Source: Candidatus Gastranaerophilales bacterium | GTDB lineage: Bacteria; Cyanobacteriota; Vampirovibrionia; Gastranaerophilales; Gastranaerophilaceae | DNA length: 51,466 nt | Reading direction: 5' to 3' | Assembly: GCA_944325175.1 (NCBI GenBank) | Contig: CALUYZ010000011.1 | Span: 1 to 51,466 of the forward strand | Shown: positions 26,286 to 35,244 of the stretch, piece by piece | Layout: the number at the start of each line of letters is the position of its first letter | Position numbering within the stretch: the first letter of the stretch is position 1 | Notes under the pieces: model-generated | What the model saw: the letters and a program-made list of their open reading frames with translations, nothing else | What the model was told of the DNA's origin: nothing | Database searches by the model: none | Position numbers and translations under genes: made by a program

Positions 26286-27149
26286 TTTATCTCTTTTTTC
26301 TATTTCTAAAAGCGCTTCTTTTCCTGTTAAATTTTCTAAAATTGTTCTAGATAGGTCAAATTTTGCTTTTGTTTTTACTAAATATTCCTGTGCATCTCTA
26401 TAGAAAACATCTGCTACAATAATTTCTTCTCTTGTACCTTCTTTTTGAATTGCGTCATACATAATTTTTCTTTTTTGAACGTTATCACTTGCCATATTGT
26501 AAAGCTTTTTGGCGGTAATATAGTCCATATAAAGAAAAAGAAGTTTCTTTTGAAGTTCATCTATTTTTCGAACTAAAACCACCATATCGGCATCGTTTAC
26601 TTTGGTAAATTTATAGTTCACTTTTTTATCATCTGATGTCATAGCCCCTATTAAGCTTCCCCCGATTAAAGCGCCTGTTGCCATATAGGGGTTATCTGAA
26701 AGGGCGGTTCCTGCGATAGAAGAAAAACTTGCAATAGGTTTTAAAATTTTTTTAATTGCACCTTCATCGGGTTTGTTTTCATCAGGATTTGAAAGCTTAT
26801 AAATTGCATACCTTATGGTTTCGCTTCTTTGAATTGCGCTGTTATAAAGCAAACTTAAATCAGATAAAATGACGGCAGAATCCATATCCATTTCTGTTGA
26901 AACTTCATCTGAAAGATATTTGACGTTTAAATCTTTTAAGCTTAAATTGTCGTCTTTGTCTTCGATTGTTTTTGCAACAACCTCTTTGTTTTGGGTTTTT
27001 GCCTTAACTTCTTCATATTGAATTTCAGGCTTATCTCCAACTCCAAACCTTGTGGCATAAGGTGCTTGAATATTTAGAGTTTCATAGGTAATGCCTGCAT
27101 ACGAGGGGGTAGAAATTAAAAGAAGGGCAAATAAAATTAATTTTTTCAT
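26280..27149 (-). CDS. Exported helical protein, reduced TolC-like (copy 2)
   Basis: A 289-residue protein with a signal peptide (1-18, cleavage after SYA). After a charged stretch, LSDLLSLLYNSAIQRSE-like residues (about 93-115) resemble the start of TolC-family repeats, a Gly/Ala/Ser-rich hydrophobic segment (about 135-165) follows, then a long helical hairpin (about 175-285). It shows the same layout as the preceding gene, suggesting tandem paralogues, but is shorter than a TolC monomer (over 400 residues). A TolC origin is inference. AAGGAAG is the Shine-Dalgarno; the start overlaps the upstream stop (ATGA). Last gene of the train. Confidence 0.7.
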   Translation of the reverse strand: MKKLILFALLLISTPSYAGITYETLNIQAPYATRFGVGDKPEIQYEEVKAKTQNKEVVAKTIEDKDDNLSLKDLNVKYLSDEVSTEMDMDSAVILSDLSLLYNSAIQRSETIRYAIYKLSNPDENKPDEGAIKKILKPIASFSSIAGTALSDNPYMATGALIGGSLIGAMTSDDKKVNYKFTKVNDADMVVLVRKIDELQKKLLFLYMDYITAKKLYNMASDNVQKRKIMYDAIQKEGTREEIIVADVFYRDAQEYLVKTKAKFDLSRTILENLTGKEALLEIEKRDKK

Positions 27150-28042
27150 TTTTTACTTCCTTTCTTTTTTTCATTCACAAATTCTGCCTTAAATTCTTTT
27201 TTTTCAAAATTAAGGTCAGATTGTTCAACCCCTTGAGTTTTAAGTTCATATACAACAAGGTTTAATTTATCTATAGTTTCTGTTCCGGCTAACCTTTGAA
27301 GCATTAAATAATATCTTTTTGCTTCTTGTTTAAGTTCATATTCTTCAATTAATTTGTTTTGCCAAGCGGCTGAATTAACCGTTATTTCTAAGTTGTCATT
27401 ATGTTTAATTGCATCATTGTAGTTTTTATTTTTAAGAAGCATCTGTTCTCTTAAATTTTTAAGCCTGATAAGAGAATTTTTATAGCAATAATATGCAATA
27501 ACAATTTCATCTTGCAAATCTTCAATTAAGCCTGCAAGCTCTATTGCTTCCGTATCTGTTAGTGGTGAATTTTGCAAAATATCCGTATTTTTTTTATTTA
27601 TTAAATTGTTTGCAAGCCTTGCTGTTGCATAAGAAGCAGATTGAATACCATAATTCATGCCTAAAAATGAGGGTAAAATAGAGGCACCTGAAATAATTGC
27701 ACTCATGCTTTTTGCCATTAAAGATGAATGAATTCTTCTTTGTTCTTCAGGAATTGCAAGCTTTTCTAGCGTAAATTTTATAATCGGGTTTTTGTTAACC
27801 GTTGCCATCCAAATGGTTTCTAGGTCTTCAACGTCTTTTTCTTGCTGTTTATTTATAATTATTTGAGCAGTTTCTTGTTTTGTGACAAAAAGGCTGCCTT
27901 TAATTTCTTTTACTTCTTTGTCAACGGAAACCTTATCCGGCACGGTTGTTGTGTCAACATCAAATGCAAAAGCATTTGCGGAAACAAGCGAAATTAAGCC
28001 AATTACAGCTATTCTTAAAAAACTTCTCCTCATATTATCCAT
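27146..28042 (-). CDS. Exported helical protein, reduced TolC-like (copy 1)
   Basis: A 298-residue protein with a signal peptide (RRSFLRIAVIGLISL, cleavage after AFA near 26). DLETIWMATVNKNPIIKFTLEKL (read in two parts, about residues 72-94) looks like the opening of a TolC/OMF domain, where an Ala-rich helix is followed by NPxI. A hydrophobic Gly/Ser/Ala-rich segment (about 108-140) and a long helical hairpin (about 155-250) follow. The start could also be the ATG three codons later. It sits 23 bp after the DedA gene and overlaps the next gene by 4 bp. Function unknown; an envelope or export role is inferred from the signal peptide and layout. Confidence 0.7.
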   Translation of the reverse strand: MDNMRRSFLRIAVIGLISLVSANAFAFDVDTTTVPDKVSVDKEVKEIKGSLFVTKQETAQIIINKQQEKDVEDLETIWMATVNKNPIIKFTLEKLAIPEEQRRIHSSLMAKSMSAIISGASILPSFLGMNYGIQSASYATARLANNLINKKNTDILQNSPLTDTEAIELAGLIEDLQDEIVIAYYCYKNSLIRLKNLREQMLLKNKNYNDAIKHNDNLEITVNSAAWQNKLIEEYELKQEAKRYYLMLQRLAGTETIDKLNLVVYELKTQGVEQSDLNFEKKEFKAEFVNEKKKGSKK

Positions 28043-28065
28043 GGTAGCATAAATTTTTAATCAGT

Positions 28066-28734
28066 CTAATTTTTGCAAAAATCCTTTTCTTCTTCTTTTT
28101 TGTTCACTTTGCAAAGTTCGGGCACTTTTGCTTCGTTTTTTGTTTTTGTAAAAGAATGTCTTTTTTTATATAAGATGACAAAAAATACAACTATTAAAAG
28201 CGTTACGCCCAATATTACAAGCTCTAAATTGTTTTTAATTTTTTCACCAAACAACATAAGAACGATGCTTACAATATAAAATCTCATGCCTCTTCCGATA
28301 AATGATGCAAGCATAAAACTTACAAAGTTCATTTTTAATATGCCTGAAGCTATTGTAAAAACTTTATAGGGGATTGGTGTGAATGCTGCAAAAAACACAG
28401 CCCATGCGCCATATTGATTGTATAAAACTTCAACTTTATCAAAATATTCTTTTGCTTTGTTGTTTCCTTTTTTTTGTAATCCTGAAAAAATCCAATCAAA
28501 TGCGGGGCGACCGAGCCATTTGCCTATTGCAAAACCGACAGCACCGCCTATTGCAGATGCTATTGTGCACATTGTTGCAAAATATAAAGCCCTATTTGGT
28601 TCGTTTAAATCCATTGCAATCAGTAAAAAATCAGGCGGCGGAACAAGGAAAAAGCTTTCTATAAAAGAATTTAAAGATAATCCCCATACTCCAAACTGGC
28701 TGAAAAATTGCCCCATATTATGTAAAAATTCCAT
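28066..28734 (-). CDS. DedA/VTT-domain inner-membrane protein
   Basis: A 222-residue membrane protein with the VTT (SNARE-associated, DedA/YqaA) fold. Signs are the re-entrant-loop segments FIESFFLVPPPDFLL and AFTPIPYKVFTIASGILKM, the GxxxGxxxG-rich GGAVGFAIGKWLGRP and about five hydrophobic helices, ending in a charged tail. Members move lipids (such as undecaprenyl phosphate) or ions across the membrane. It is 3 bp after the thioesterase gene, with AAGGAA before the ATG. Confidence 0.9.
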   Translation of the reverse strand: MEFLHNMGQFFSQFGVWGLSLNSFIESFFLVPPPDFLLIAMDLNEPNRALYFATMCTIASAIGGAVGFAIGKWLGRPAFDWIFSGLQKKGNNKAKEYFDKVEVLYNQYGAWAVFFAAFTPIPYKVFTIASGILKMNFVSFMLASFIGRGMRFYIVSIVLMLFGEKIKNNLELVILGVTLLIVVFFVILYKKRHSFTKTKNEAKVPELCKVNKKEEEKDFCKN

Positions 28735-28737
28735 TTT

Positions 28738-29130
28738 TTATTCCTTATTTAATAATGTTTTTAAGTTTCTTAAAAGCTTGCCTTCTTTAACGGCAACGCC
28801 TTTAACTTTGGCTGTTGTTAAAATTTCGTTTGTTTTTTTATTTATAACTTTTTGGTCAAAAATTATATAAAGGTTTGTAATTTCATCCACCGTTGTTTCA
28901 ACAATAACGTCTTCCAAAAGTTTTGCAGACCTGTGGTATTTAATTTGAAGGTCAACAACAGGCATGACTGTATTAAATTCTTCATCCAATTTTTTAATAT
29001 CAACGCCTTCAAGGTAAAGCCAATCAACCCTTCCTGCTTCCATCCAGCGAAGGTAGCTTCCATGCCATGCAACTTTATAAGAATCTGTATCAGAATATTG
29101 AACCTTAAATTCTAAGCTACTTTTTGTCAT
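28738..29130 (-). CDS. YbgC-type acyl-CoA thioesterase (hotdog fold)
   Basis: A 130-residue hotdog-fold enzyme. The family signature VQYSDTDSYKVAWHGSYLRW has the catalytic Asp and the Tyr-Leu-Arg-Trp helix start; EAGR follows and the VDLQIKYHRSAKL strand is typical of the 4HBT/YbgC family, which hydrolyses short acyl-CoA or acyl-ACP. The length matches. It overlaps the 3' end of the upstream pilin-like gene by 14 bp, with AAGGA before its ATG. Confidence 0.88.
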   Translation of the reverse strand: MTKSSLEFKVQYSDTDSYKVAWHGSYLRWMEAGRVDWLYLEGVDIKKLDEEFNTVMPVVDLQIKYHRSAKLLEDVIVETTVDEITNLYIIFDQKVINKKTNEILTTAKVKGVAVKEGKLLRNLKTLLNKE

Positions 29131-29575
29131 TTTTTTCTAAATCCTTATTAAAAGTAACAAAACTTGGCGGCTGAATTACTGTTCTTACAACCAATTTGCC
29201 CTCTTTATCCTTTGCTGTCAAAATAACATTTTTTACTTTATTGTCTGCTTTTAAAACTACACAGCCCAAACATTCTTTGTCAACTGAAAAAGCGGGGTTT
29301 TTCTTATCTATCGGGTTTTTACAAAGTTTGTTCATTTCTTCGGTTAATTTTGTTGCAATTTCAGTTGGGTTTTCTTTTTTTAAATTGTCAGAAAATTCCG
29401 CTAAAATTTTTGATGTCATCATGGCAGCATTTGTTTGAAGTCTGCCGTATTGTTTTTGTTCTAAACTAATCATTGCTTTTGGAACAAAATAAAAGCTAAA
29501 ACCAAGAACCACCAAAAATAATACAAAAATTTCAACAGGTGTTATTTTAAAACGTTTTTTATTTTCTTCTGCCAT
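29117..29575 (-). CDS. Single-pass membrane protein with pilin-like N-terminus
   Basis: A 152-residue protein. After a basic start (KKR), the segment ITPVEIFVLFLVVLGF and a following Pro resembles a type IV prepilin N-terminus, where a Glu at position 5 of the mature protein precedes a hydrophobic helix. However there is no Gly at the expected cleavage point (Lys is there), so processing is doubtful. The C-terminal part is an extracytoplasmic domain with three cysteines. It lies between a phosphodiester glycosidase and a thioesterase in the lpt train, with AGGGGAG upstream. I recognise no family. Confidence 0.7.
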   Translation of the reverse strand: MAEENKKRFKITPVEIFVLFLVVLGFSFYFVPKAMISLEQKQYGRLQTNAAMMTSKILAEFSDNLKKENPTEIATKLTEEMNKLCKNPIDKKNPAFSVDKECLGCVVLKADNKVKNVILTAKDKEGKLVVRTVIQPPSFVTFNKDLEKNDKK

Positions 29576-29589
29576 TTATTTTGCTCCCC

Positions 29590-30408
29590 TTATTTTTCTA
29601 TAACCAAAAATGACTTAACTCTTCTTTGCGTGCCTGTATCTGAAAAAATTTCAATGTCGCCAAAGTTAATTGAAGTTGAAGCGCCGCCATCCATATTTAA
29701 AGCTTTATCAAGTTTTAGTTTTTCTAAGTAGTCTTTTGCTTCTAATAATGTTACTTTATTCTGGTTAGTAAATATTATAATATACAAATTATCAAAACCT
29801 AAAACACCTTTTTTAAGCCCGATAACAGTTCTTTCTCTTCTTTTTAAAACATCGCCTGCAAGCTGAACTGACCTTCCGCCGTTGTATTTAACAAAACTTT
29901 CTTCTTCCAGTCTTAAATCAGGTAAAATCATAGGTCCTGCTTGAATGGAATGTTTTATTGTATGCTCATTATCAGGGATATAAAAGTGGTTTACTATGTC
30001 AAAAGATAAATTATTTTTAGTATCTTCTAAAATTCTTAGTTCTGCTCTATTTAAAACAAGCTCGAGCCTGTCTGATTTTTGTAGTGACCTTACTAAAGGA
30101 AGGTTGTCAAAAATATCTTCTTCTTTTTTAGAATCAATAATTACGTTTGAAACGGGGGCGCCGTTTTTTGGGTCAAAATATCCGCCATTTACAACAAGTC
30201 TGAAGTTTGGGTTATTTTTATAAACATCTGATACGGTTGTTAATTCTTCTGTAACGTATGGTTTGATTTTTTTCTTATACTTATTGAGAGGAACTTTAAA
30301 AATATAAATCCCACCGTCTTTTTCAACTTGAATATCTGAATTAAAAGCACTTGCGGGAGCAAAGCTTAAAAATAAAAATAAAAACATTAAAATTATTTTT
30401 TTCAACAT
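29590..30408 (-). CDS. Exported phosphodiester glycosidase-domain protein
   Basis: A 272-residue exported protein with a signal peptide (1-21, cleavage after ASA). It matches the NAGPA/phosphodiester glycosidase fold (PF09992): VVNGGYFDPKNGAPVSN, IQAGPMIL, ERTVIGLKKGVLGF and the C-terminal ALNMDGGASTSI. Related proteins split sugar-phosphodiester bonds or act on envelope glycans. It overlaps the lptF/G stop by 3 bp, so the two are translationally coupled; an envelope role is therefore reasonable but unproved. Confidence 0.88.
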   Translation of the reverse strand: MLKKIILMFLFLFLSFAPASAFNSDIQVEKDGGIYIFKVPLNKYKKKIKPYVTEELTTVSDVYKNNPNFRLVVNGGYFDPKNGAPVSNVIIDSKKEEDIFDNLPLVRSLQKSDRLELVLNRAELRILEDTKNNLSFDIVNHFYIPDNEHTIKHSIQAGPMILPDLRLEEESFVKYNGGRSVQLAGDVLKRRERTVIGLKKGVLGFDNLYIIIFTNQNKVTLLEAKDYLEKLKLDKALNMDGGASTSINFGDIEIFSDTGTQRRVKSFLVIEK

Positions 30409-31508
30409 TATAAATCCTTATATTTTTTAATTACTATAATTGCAATAATAAAGAGTAAAATCGGTAAAAATGAAGCCAAAAACGGCGGCAAAACGCCTTT
30501 TTGAGCAAGCAAATCAAAGAAAGGCAATGTTATATAATAGCCAAAAACTATACCAACAGCAACCGTAAAGCCTACAAGCCTTTGCGACCTTGGTGGCGCA
30601 AACCCTAATAAACAGCCAATCATTGCAAATAAAATGCAAGTTAGAGGGTGTAAAAACCTTTGGTAATATTTTGATAGCATAAACCTGTATTCATCAGAAA
30701 ATTCTTGCTCTTTTAAAACTTTCATATAGCTTTTTAATTCTTGATTTGTAAAGGTTCTGTCTCTTTTTGTCGAATCCACCATTAACTGATAAACTTTTTT
30801 AGAATCTGCCCCTTCTAAAAGTTTGATGTTTCCGGGGTAATAAATTCTATCGTAAATGCCGTCTGTATTTATATTGTAGGTTTTTGTATCATGTAAAATC
30901 CATTCGTTTTCATGAACGGTTGCATATTTTGCAAAAGTTATACTTTGAAATGTTATTGCATCATCATAAACTCTTTTTGAAAAGTCAATAACGATAATAT
31001 CTTTAAGCATATTAGGCGAAAAATCCGAAACTATTACGCCTTGTTTTGGTAAATCTTTTTCATCTTTTTTAATGTATACAAAATGTGACTTATATCTTGC
31101 ATTTTCACCTTCTGCTTTTGAAGCATAGGGAATCATTCTGTCGCCTACAAAAAAGCACATAACAGATAAAATCACCCCTAAAACAATAACAGGAACCATT
31201 ATTCTTGAAAAAGAAAGCCCAATGCCTCTTAAAATGCTTAATTCAGAATCCTTTGAAAGCTTATCGAAGGTAAAAATAGAACCTAATAAAATACCAACGG
31301 GCAAAGCTTTCCCCAAAACTTTTGGAAGTTCATATAAAAGCATCATGCCTGCTTGTTTTATATCAATCACATTTGTAAATAATTTTTTGATAATTCTAAC
31401 CAAAGTTTCGGGTGCTATCCAAACAATAATGAATAATAGCAAACAAACCAAAGTTGCAACCAAAACCTGTTTAAAAATGTATTTATCAAATAATGAAATT
31501 TTAAACAT
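30408..31508 (-). CDS. LptF/LptG-family LPS export permease
   Basis: A 366-residue member of the YjgP/YjgQ (LptF/LptG) family. It has the family layout: hydrophobic helices at the N-terminus (DKYIFKQVLVATLVCLLLF), a conserved LPKVLGKALPVGILLGSIF segment, a periplasmic beta-rich middle (about 125-260) and three C-terminal helices. With LptB it would lift lipopolysaccharide from the inner membrane. Only one permease gene is seen next to lptB; other lineages with a single LptF/G-type gene here are known. AAGG lies before the ATG. Confidence 0.9.
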   Translation of the reverse strand: MFKISLFDKYIFKQVLVATLVCLLLFIIVWIAPETLVRIIKKLFTNVIDIKQAGMMLLYELPKVLGKALPVGILLGSIFTFDKLSKDSELSILRGIGLSFSRIMVPVIVLGVILSVMCFFVGDRMIPYASKAEGENARYKSHFVYIKKDEKDLPKQGVIVSDFSPNMLKDIIVIDFSKRVYDDAITFQSITFAKYATVHENEWILHDTKTYNINTDGIYDRIYYPGNIKLLEGADSKKVYQLMVDSTKRDRTFTNQELKSYMKVLKEQEFSDEYRFMLSKYYQRFLHPLTCILFAMIGCLLGFAPPRSQRLVGFTVAVGIVFGYYITLPFFDLLAQKGVLPPFLASFLPILLFIIAIIVIKKYKDL

Positions 31509-31519
31509 TAATTTTTACC

Positions 31520-32263
31520 TTAAAGCGTGAAATCTTTACCCAAATAAAATTCTTTTGCAACGGGGTCAACCGCAACATCTTTACTTTTGCCTGAAATCTT
31601 AATTTTTCCGTCAAAAATTACATAGGCTCTATCTGTAATAGAAAGTGTTGCTTTTGGGTTGTGGTCTGTAATTAAAACCCCTAAACCCTTTTCTTTTGCA
31701 AGTTTAAAAATGTTTTCTTTAATTTCACCTATTGCAATCGGGTCAATACCTGTAAAGGGTTCATCCAATAAAATAAAATGCGGTGTTGCGGCCAATGCCC
31801 TTGCAATTTCAACACGCCTTCTTTCACCACCGGATAAGCTTATTGCGCTATAATCTCTTAATCTTTTTATGCCGAATTCATCCAATAAAGATTCAAGCAT
31901 ATCTTTCTTTTCGTTTTTATCAAGCTTTTCGTTCATCTCTAAAACAAGCTTAATATTGTCTTCTACGGATAATTTTCTAAAAATGGAAGCTTCTTGAGGA
32001 AGATAGCCTATCCCTAATTTTGCTCTTTCGTTCATTGGTTTTTTTGTGATGTTGGTTTTTTCGCCCGTTTGTTTATTTTCTAAATAAACTTCCCCCGAAT
32101 CTGCTTTTACAAGGCCTACAATCATATAAAATGTTGTGGTTTTACCTGCACCGTTTGGCCCCAATAAGCCAACAACTTCACCTTTATTTACTTCAAATGA
32201 AACATCGTTTACAACGGAACGATACCCGTAAATTTTAATAAGATTTTCAGCAATAATCCTCAT
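31520..32263 (-). CDS. lptB: LPS transport ABC ATPase LptB
   Basis: A 247-residue ABC ATPase that powers LptF/G. Walker A GPNGAGKT (35-42), Q-loop YLPQEASIF, signature LSGGERRRVEIARAL, Walker B FILLDEPF and the H-loop ITDHN are intact. GYLPQEASIFRKLSVEDNI is strongly LptB-like. AAGGGA lies before the ATG and lptF/G begins 11 bp after the stop. This is direct support for an LPS-type outer membrane. Confidence 0.95.
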   Translation of the reverse strand: MRIIAENLIKIYGYRSVVNDVSFEVNKGEVVGLLGPNGAGKTTTFYMIVGLVKADSGEVYLENKQTGEKTNITKKPMNERAKLGIGYLPQEASIFRKLSVEDNIKLVLEMNEKLDKNEKKDMLESLLDEFGIKRLRDYSAISLSGGERRRVEIARALAATPHFILLDEPFTGIDPIAIGEIKENIFKLAKEKGLGVLITDHNPKATLSITDRAYVIFDGKIKISGKSKDVAVDPVAKEFYLGKDFTL

Positions 32264-32309
32264 TAAATTTCCCTTATTCTCATCCTTATTTTTAAATTAT
32301 ATTATAAAA

Positions 32310-33524
32310 TTATAATTCTGTTGTTTTAATTTGTTCTCCTGTTTCTAAATTTTTAACCGTGTAGAAATTGCCTTCCAATTCTTCTTCAGCAATAATTACA
32401 GCTTTTTTTGCAATTTTAGAGGCTTTTTCTAATTGTTTTGCAAATTTTCTTCCTTGCATGTCAAAATCTGCCTTAAAGCCTTTTTGCCTTAATTTTAAGG
32501 TTAAGTTAATTGCAGCATCAGAAAATTTTGAAACAACAAAATAATCAAGTTTTTCTTCTTCAATTTTTTCAATTAACCCGTAAAGCCTTTCAACACCAAG
32601 TGCAAAACCAACGGCAGGAGTTGGTTTGCCGCCGAGCATTTCAACAAGCCCGTCGTATCTTCCGCCCCCTAAAATTGCACTTTGAGCGCCTAAAAGGCTG
32701 CTTTTTATTTCAAAAACTGTTCTTGTGTAATAATCAAGGCCTCGAACAAGCATTTTATCTATTTCATATTTAATGCCTGTTTTATCAAGATATTTTTTAA
32801 CTTCTTCAAAATGTTCCTTACATTCATCGCAGATAAAATCTTTTAAAACAACGTTTTTAATTTCATCTTTATTAAAAATTTCAATGCATTTTTCGTTTTT
32901 GCAATCAAGCATACGAAGCGGATTTTTTTGGTATCTTACTTTGCAATCTTCACAGAGTTCATCTAAATATGGTGATAAAACTTTTTTAATTTCATCTTTA
33001 TATTTTTGTCTGCAAGTTGGGCAGCCAAGAGAATTTAGAGAAACAGTCAAGTCATCTATTCCGTTTTTTTTCAAAAATTCTGAAGCTAAAATAATGGCTT
33101 CAGCATCAGCTGTTGCTTCTTTAACGCCAAAAATTTCAACGCCTATTTGGTGAAATTGCCTTTGTCTTCCTGCTTGCGGCCTTTCATATCTAAACATTGG
33201 TCCCATATACCATAATTTTACAGGGGGAGAAAGCCTGTCCATTCCATGTTCAATAAAAGCCCTTACAACGCCTGCCGTGTTTTCGGGGCGAAGAGTGATT
33301 GAGGTTTCATTGCCGCCAACATTAAAAGTGTACATTTCTTTATTAACAATGTCTGTTGAATCGCCAACGCCTCTTTTAAAAAGCTCTGTTGCTTCAAAAA
33401 TAGGCGTTCTTATTTCTTTGCAGTTTGCATTTTTGAATAATTCACTTGCCCTTTTATAAATTTCTTGCCAAGTTGTAATTTCTTCAGGCAATATATCTTT
33501 TGTTCCTCTTTGTGCTTTTATCAT
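32310..33524 (-). CDS. hisS: Histidyl-tRNA synthetase
   Basis: A 404-residue class II synthetase. Motif 2 ([20 protein letters not shown]), the histidine-specific [14 protein letters not shown] and motif 3 region ([24 protein letters not shown]) are clear. An insertion with paired cysteines (CPTC, CEDC, CKNEKC, CDEC, about 165-240) is a known variant in many bacteria. Its ATG overlaps the prfB stop by 3 to 4 bp (ATGA), so the two tRNA/translation genes are coupled; lptB follows after 46 bp. Confidence 0.97.
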   Translation of the reverse strand: MIKAQRGTKDILPEEITTWQEIYKRASELFKNANCKEIRTPIFEATELFKRGVGDSTDIVNKEMYTFNVGGNETSITLRPENTAGVVRAFIEHGMDRLSPPVKLWYMGPMFRYERPQAGRQRQFHQIGVEIFGVKEATADAEAIILASEFLKKNGIDDLTVSLNSLGCPTCRQKYKDEIKKVLSPYLDELCEDCKVRYQKNPLRMLDCKNEKCIEIFNKDEIKNVVLKDFICDECKEHFEEVKKYLDKTGIKYEIDKMLVRGLDYYTRTVFEIKSSLLGAQSAILGGGRYDGLVEMLGGKPTPAVGFALGVERLYGLIEKIEEEKLDYFVVSKFSDAAINLTLKLRQKGFKADFDMQGRKFAKQLEKASKIAKKAVIIAEEELEGNFYTVKNLETGEQIKTTEL

Positions 33525-34619
33525 TCTCTTTTTCCTTTTAAATAACTTTCAATAAATCCTTCAATGTTACCATCCATAACGGAATCTACATTTCCTGTTT
33601 CATAACCCGTTCTATGGTCTTTTACCATTTTGTAGGGGTGAAAAACATAGCTTCTTATTTGTGAGCCAAAATTTATATCAACGTTTTCACCCTTCAGGTC
33701 TGATAATTTTTTATCATGCTCCATTTTTTTAATTAATAAAAGTTTGGATGCAAGCATTTGCATTGCGGTTTCTTTGTTTTGAAGTTGTGACCTTTCTTGC
33801 TGACATTTAACAACAATTCCTGTCGGTTTATGATAAATTCTGACTGCCGTTTCAACTTTATTTACGTTTTGGCCGCCGGCGCCCCCTGAGCGCATTGTTT
33901 CAACTTCAATTTCATCTGCGGGAATTTCAATTTTATTTTCAAAATCTTCAATAACAGGGGTAACTTCAATGCTTGCAAAGCTTGTTTGCCTTTTGCCGTT
34001 TGCATTAAAGGGGGAAATTCTAACAAGCCTGTGCACGCCTTTTTCAGCCTTTAAGTAGCCATAAGCCCATTTCCCTTTAACTTTTATTGTGGCAGATTTT
34101 ATTCCTGCTTCTTCACCGTCTGATTTATCCAATAATTCTGTTGAATATTTTTTAATGTCAGAATATCTTAAATACATTCTTAAAAGCATACTTGCCCAAT
34201 CTTGGGCATCTGTTCCGCCTGCACCTGCATTTACAGTTAAAATGGCATCATTTTGGTCATATTCATCAGATAGCATTTTTTCTAAGTCAAACTTATCTAA
34301 AAATTTAATAAGTTCATCTGCTTTAATAATGGCTTCATCTATTAAATCGGGGTCTTTTAGTTCAAGCGAAATTTTACAATCTTCAAATTTTGTTTCATTT
34401 AATGAAAAATCATCTAAAGTTGTTTTTATATCTTTTTGTTCTTTTAAAATTTCTGCTGCTTTTTTAGAATCTTGCCAAACATCTTCGTTTTTTGTCAGGT
34501 TTTCAAGTTCTAAAAGCCTTTTTTTATTGCCTTCAAGGTCAAAGGCACCCCCTGTATGAATTAAAACGGGGGGTAAGTTCATTTATTTTTTGTTTTAAAA
34601 TTTCAATTTTTTCTTCCAT
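33521..34619 (-). CDS. prfB: Peptide chain release factor 2, programmed +1 frameshift
   Basis: RF2 reads UAA and UGA stop codons. The start is the ATG at 34617-34619; 26 codons (MEEKIEIL ... NSYRGCL) are followed by an in-frame UGA at 34541-34539. A +1 shift there continues in the second frame as DLEGNKKRL, giving a 365-residue protein, the normal RF2 length. [16 protein letters not shown] carries the peptidyl-hydrolysis GGQ motif and [15 protein letters not shown] follows the usual pattern. The frame alone would start at 34582 with a false N-terminus. No Shine-Dalgarno precedes the ATG. hisS overlaps the stop codon. Confidence 0.95.
34538..34553 (-). promoter_or_regulatory. prfB: prfB recoding site (autoregulatory frameshift)
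   Basis: The minus strand reads AGG GGG TGC CTT TGA C: the internal Shine-Dalgarno-like AGGGGG, a 3-nt spacer, the slippery CTT and the UGA followed by C. This is the canonical spacing; only the spacer differs from the textbook TAT. Low RF2 lets the ribosome slip, so RF2 limits its own synthesis. Confidence 0.95.
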
Positions 34620-34647
34620 AACAGAAATTTTACTATAAAATTTTTTT

Positions 34648-34656
34648 TGATAAAAT
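34648..34656 (+). promoter_or_regulatory. Extended -10 promoter for apt operon
   Basis: TGATAAAAT fits an extended -10 (TGn plus TAAAAT). It predicts a start near 34663 and a 31-nt leader that ends with the AAGGA of apt. Confidence 0.45.
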
Positions 34657-34693
34657 ATTTAACGGTCAACTATTTTATTAAGGATTGAAAAAG

Positions 34694-35209
34694 ATGGATT
34701 ATATTAAAAACGCAATAAGAGATGTTCCCGATTTTCCAAAAAAAGGTATTCTTTTTAGAGATATAACGACTGCAATTAAAGATAAAGACGTTATGAAAAG
34801 AATGATTGATGAAATAGTTGAAGCTTTTAAAGATGAAAAAATTGACTACGTTGCAGGTATTGAATCAAGAGGCTTTATTTTTGGCATGCCTGTTGCATAT
34901 TCTCTTGGCTGCGGTTTTGTTCCAATAAGAAAACCAAATAAATTGCCGGCTGAAACCTTTAGTGTTGAATATGAACTTGAATACGGCACAGATAAAATTG
35001 AAATGCACAAAGATGCCATTGAAGCTGGCAAAAGAGTTCTTATAATCGATGACCTGTTAGCAACAGGCGGAACTGCAGCTGCTGCTTGCGAACTTGTAAA
35101 AAAAGCAGGTGTTTTGGCAGGTGTAGCTTTTGTGATTGAGCTTGAAGAACTTAAAGGAAGAGAAAAACTTCCAAAAGATGTTAAAATTTTAAGCCTTGCA
35201 AAGTATTAA
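34694..35209 (+). CDS. apt: Adenine phosphoribosyltransferase
   Basis: A 171-residue purine-salvage enzyme (adenine + PRPP to AMP). The PRPP-binding loop is VLIIDDLLATGGTAAA; IRDVPDFPKKGILFRDIT and AGIESRGFIFGMPVAY are family hallmarks. I place the start at the ATG at 34694, preceded by AAGGA at 9 nt, and not at the TTG three codons earlier. It leads a run of nucleotide and cofactor genes. Confidence 0.96.
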   Translation: MDYIKNAIRDVPDFPKKGILFRDITTAIKDKDVMKRMIDEIVEAFKDEKIDYVAGIESRGFIFGMPVAYSLGCGFVPIRKPNKLPAETFSVEYELEYGTDKIEMHKDAIEAGKRVLIIDDLLATGGTAAAACELVKKAGVLAGVAFVIELEELKGREKLPKDVKILSLAKY

Positions 35210-35244
35210 AAAAATATTTTTTTAGTTGTATAATTAAAAAAATT

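Noticed and set aside
28418..28870. A 150-codon open frame on the plus strand opposite the DedA and thioesterase genes
   Set aside because: It is antisense to two well-supported genes, has no Shine-Dalgarno and no recognisable domain; long antisense frames are common in AT-rich coding DNA.
34089..34559. A 156-codon plus-strand frame opposite prfB
   Set aside because: It is Ser/Phe-rich, as expected for the complement of Lys/Glu/Asp-rich coding, and overlaps the strongly supported prfB.
34521..34582. prfB as a truncated gene with an odd N-terminus
   Set aside because: The upstream zero-frame start, the canonical slippery site and the 365-residue length after the shift show a normal recoded RF2.
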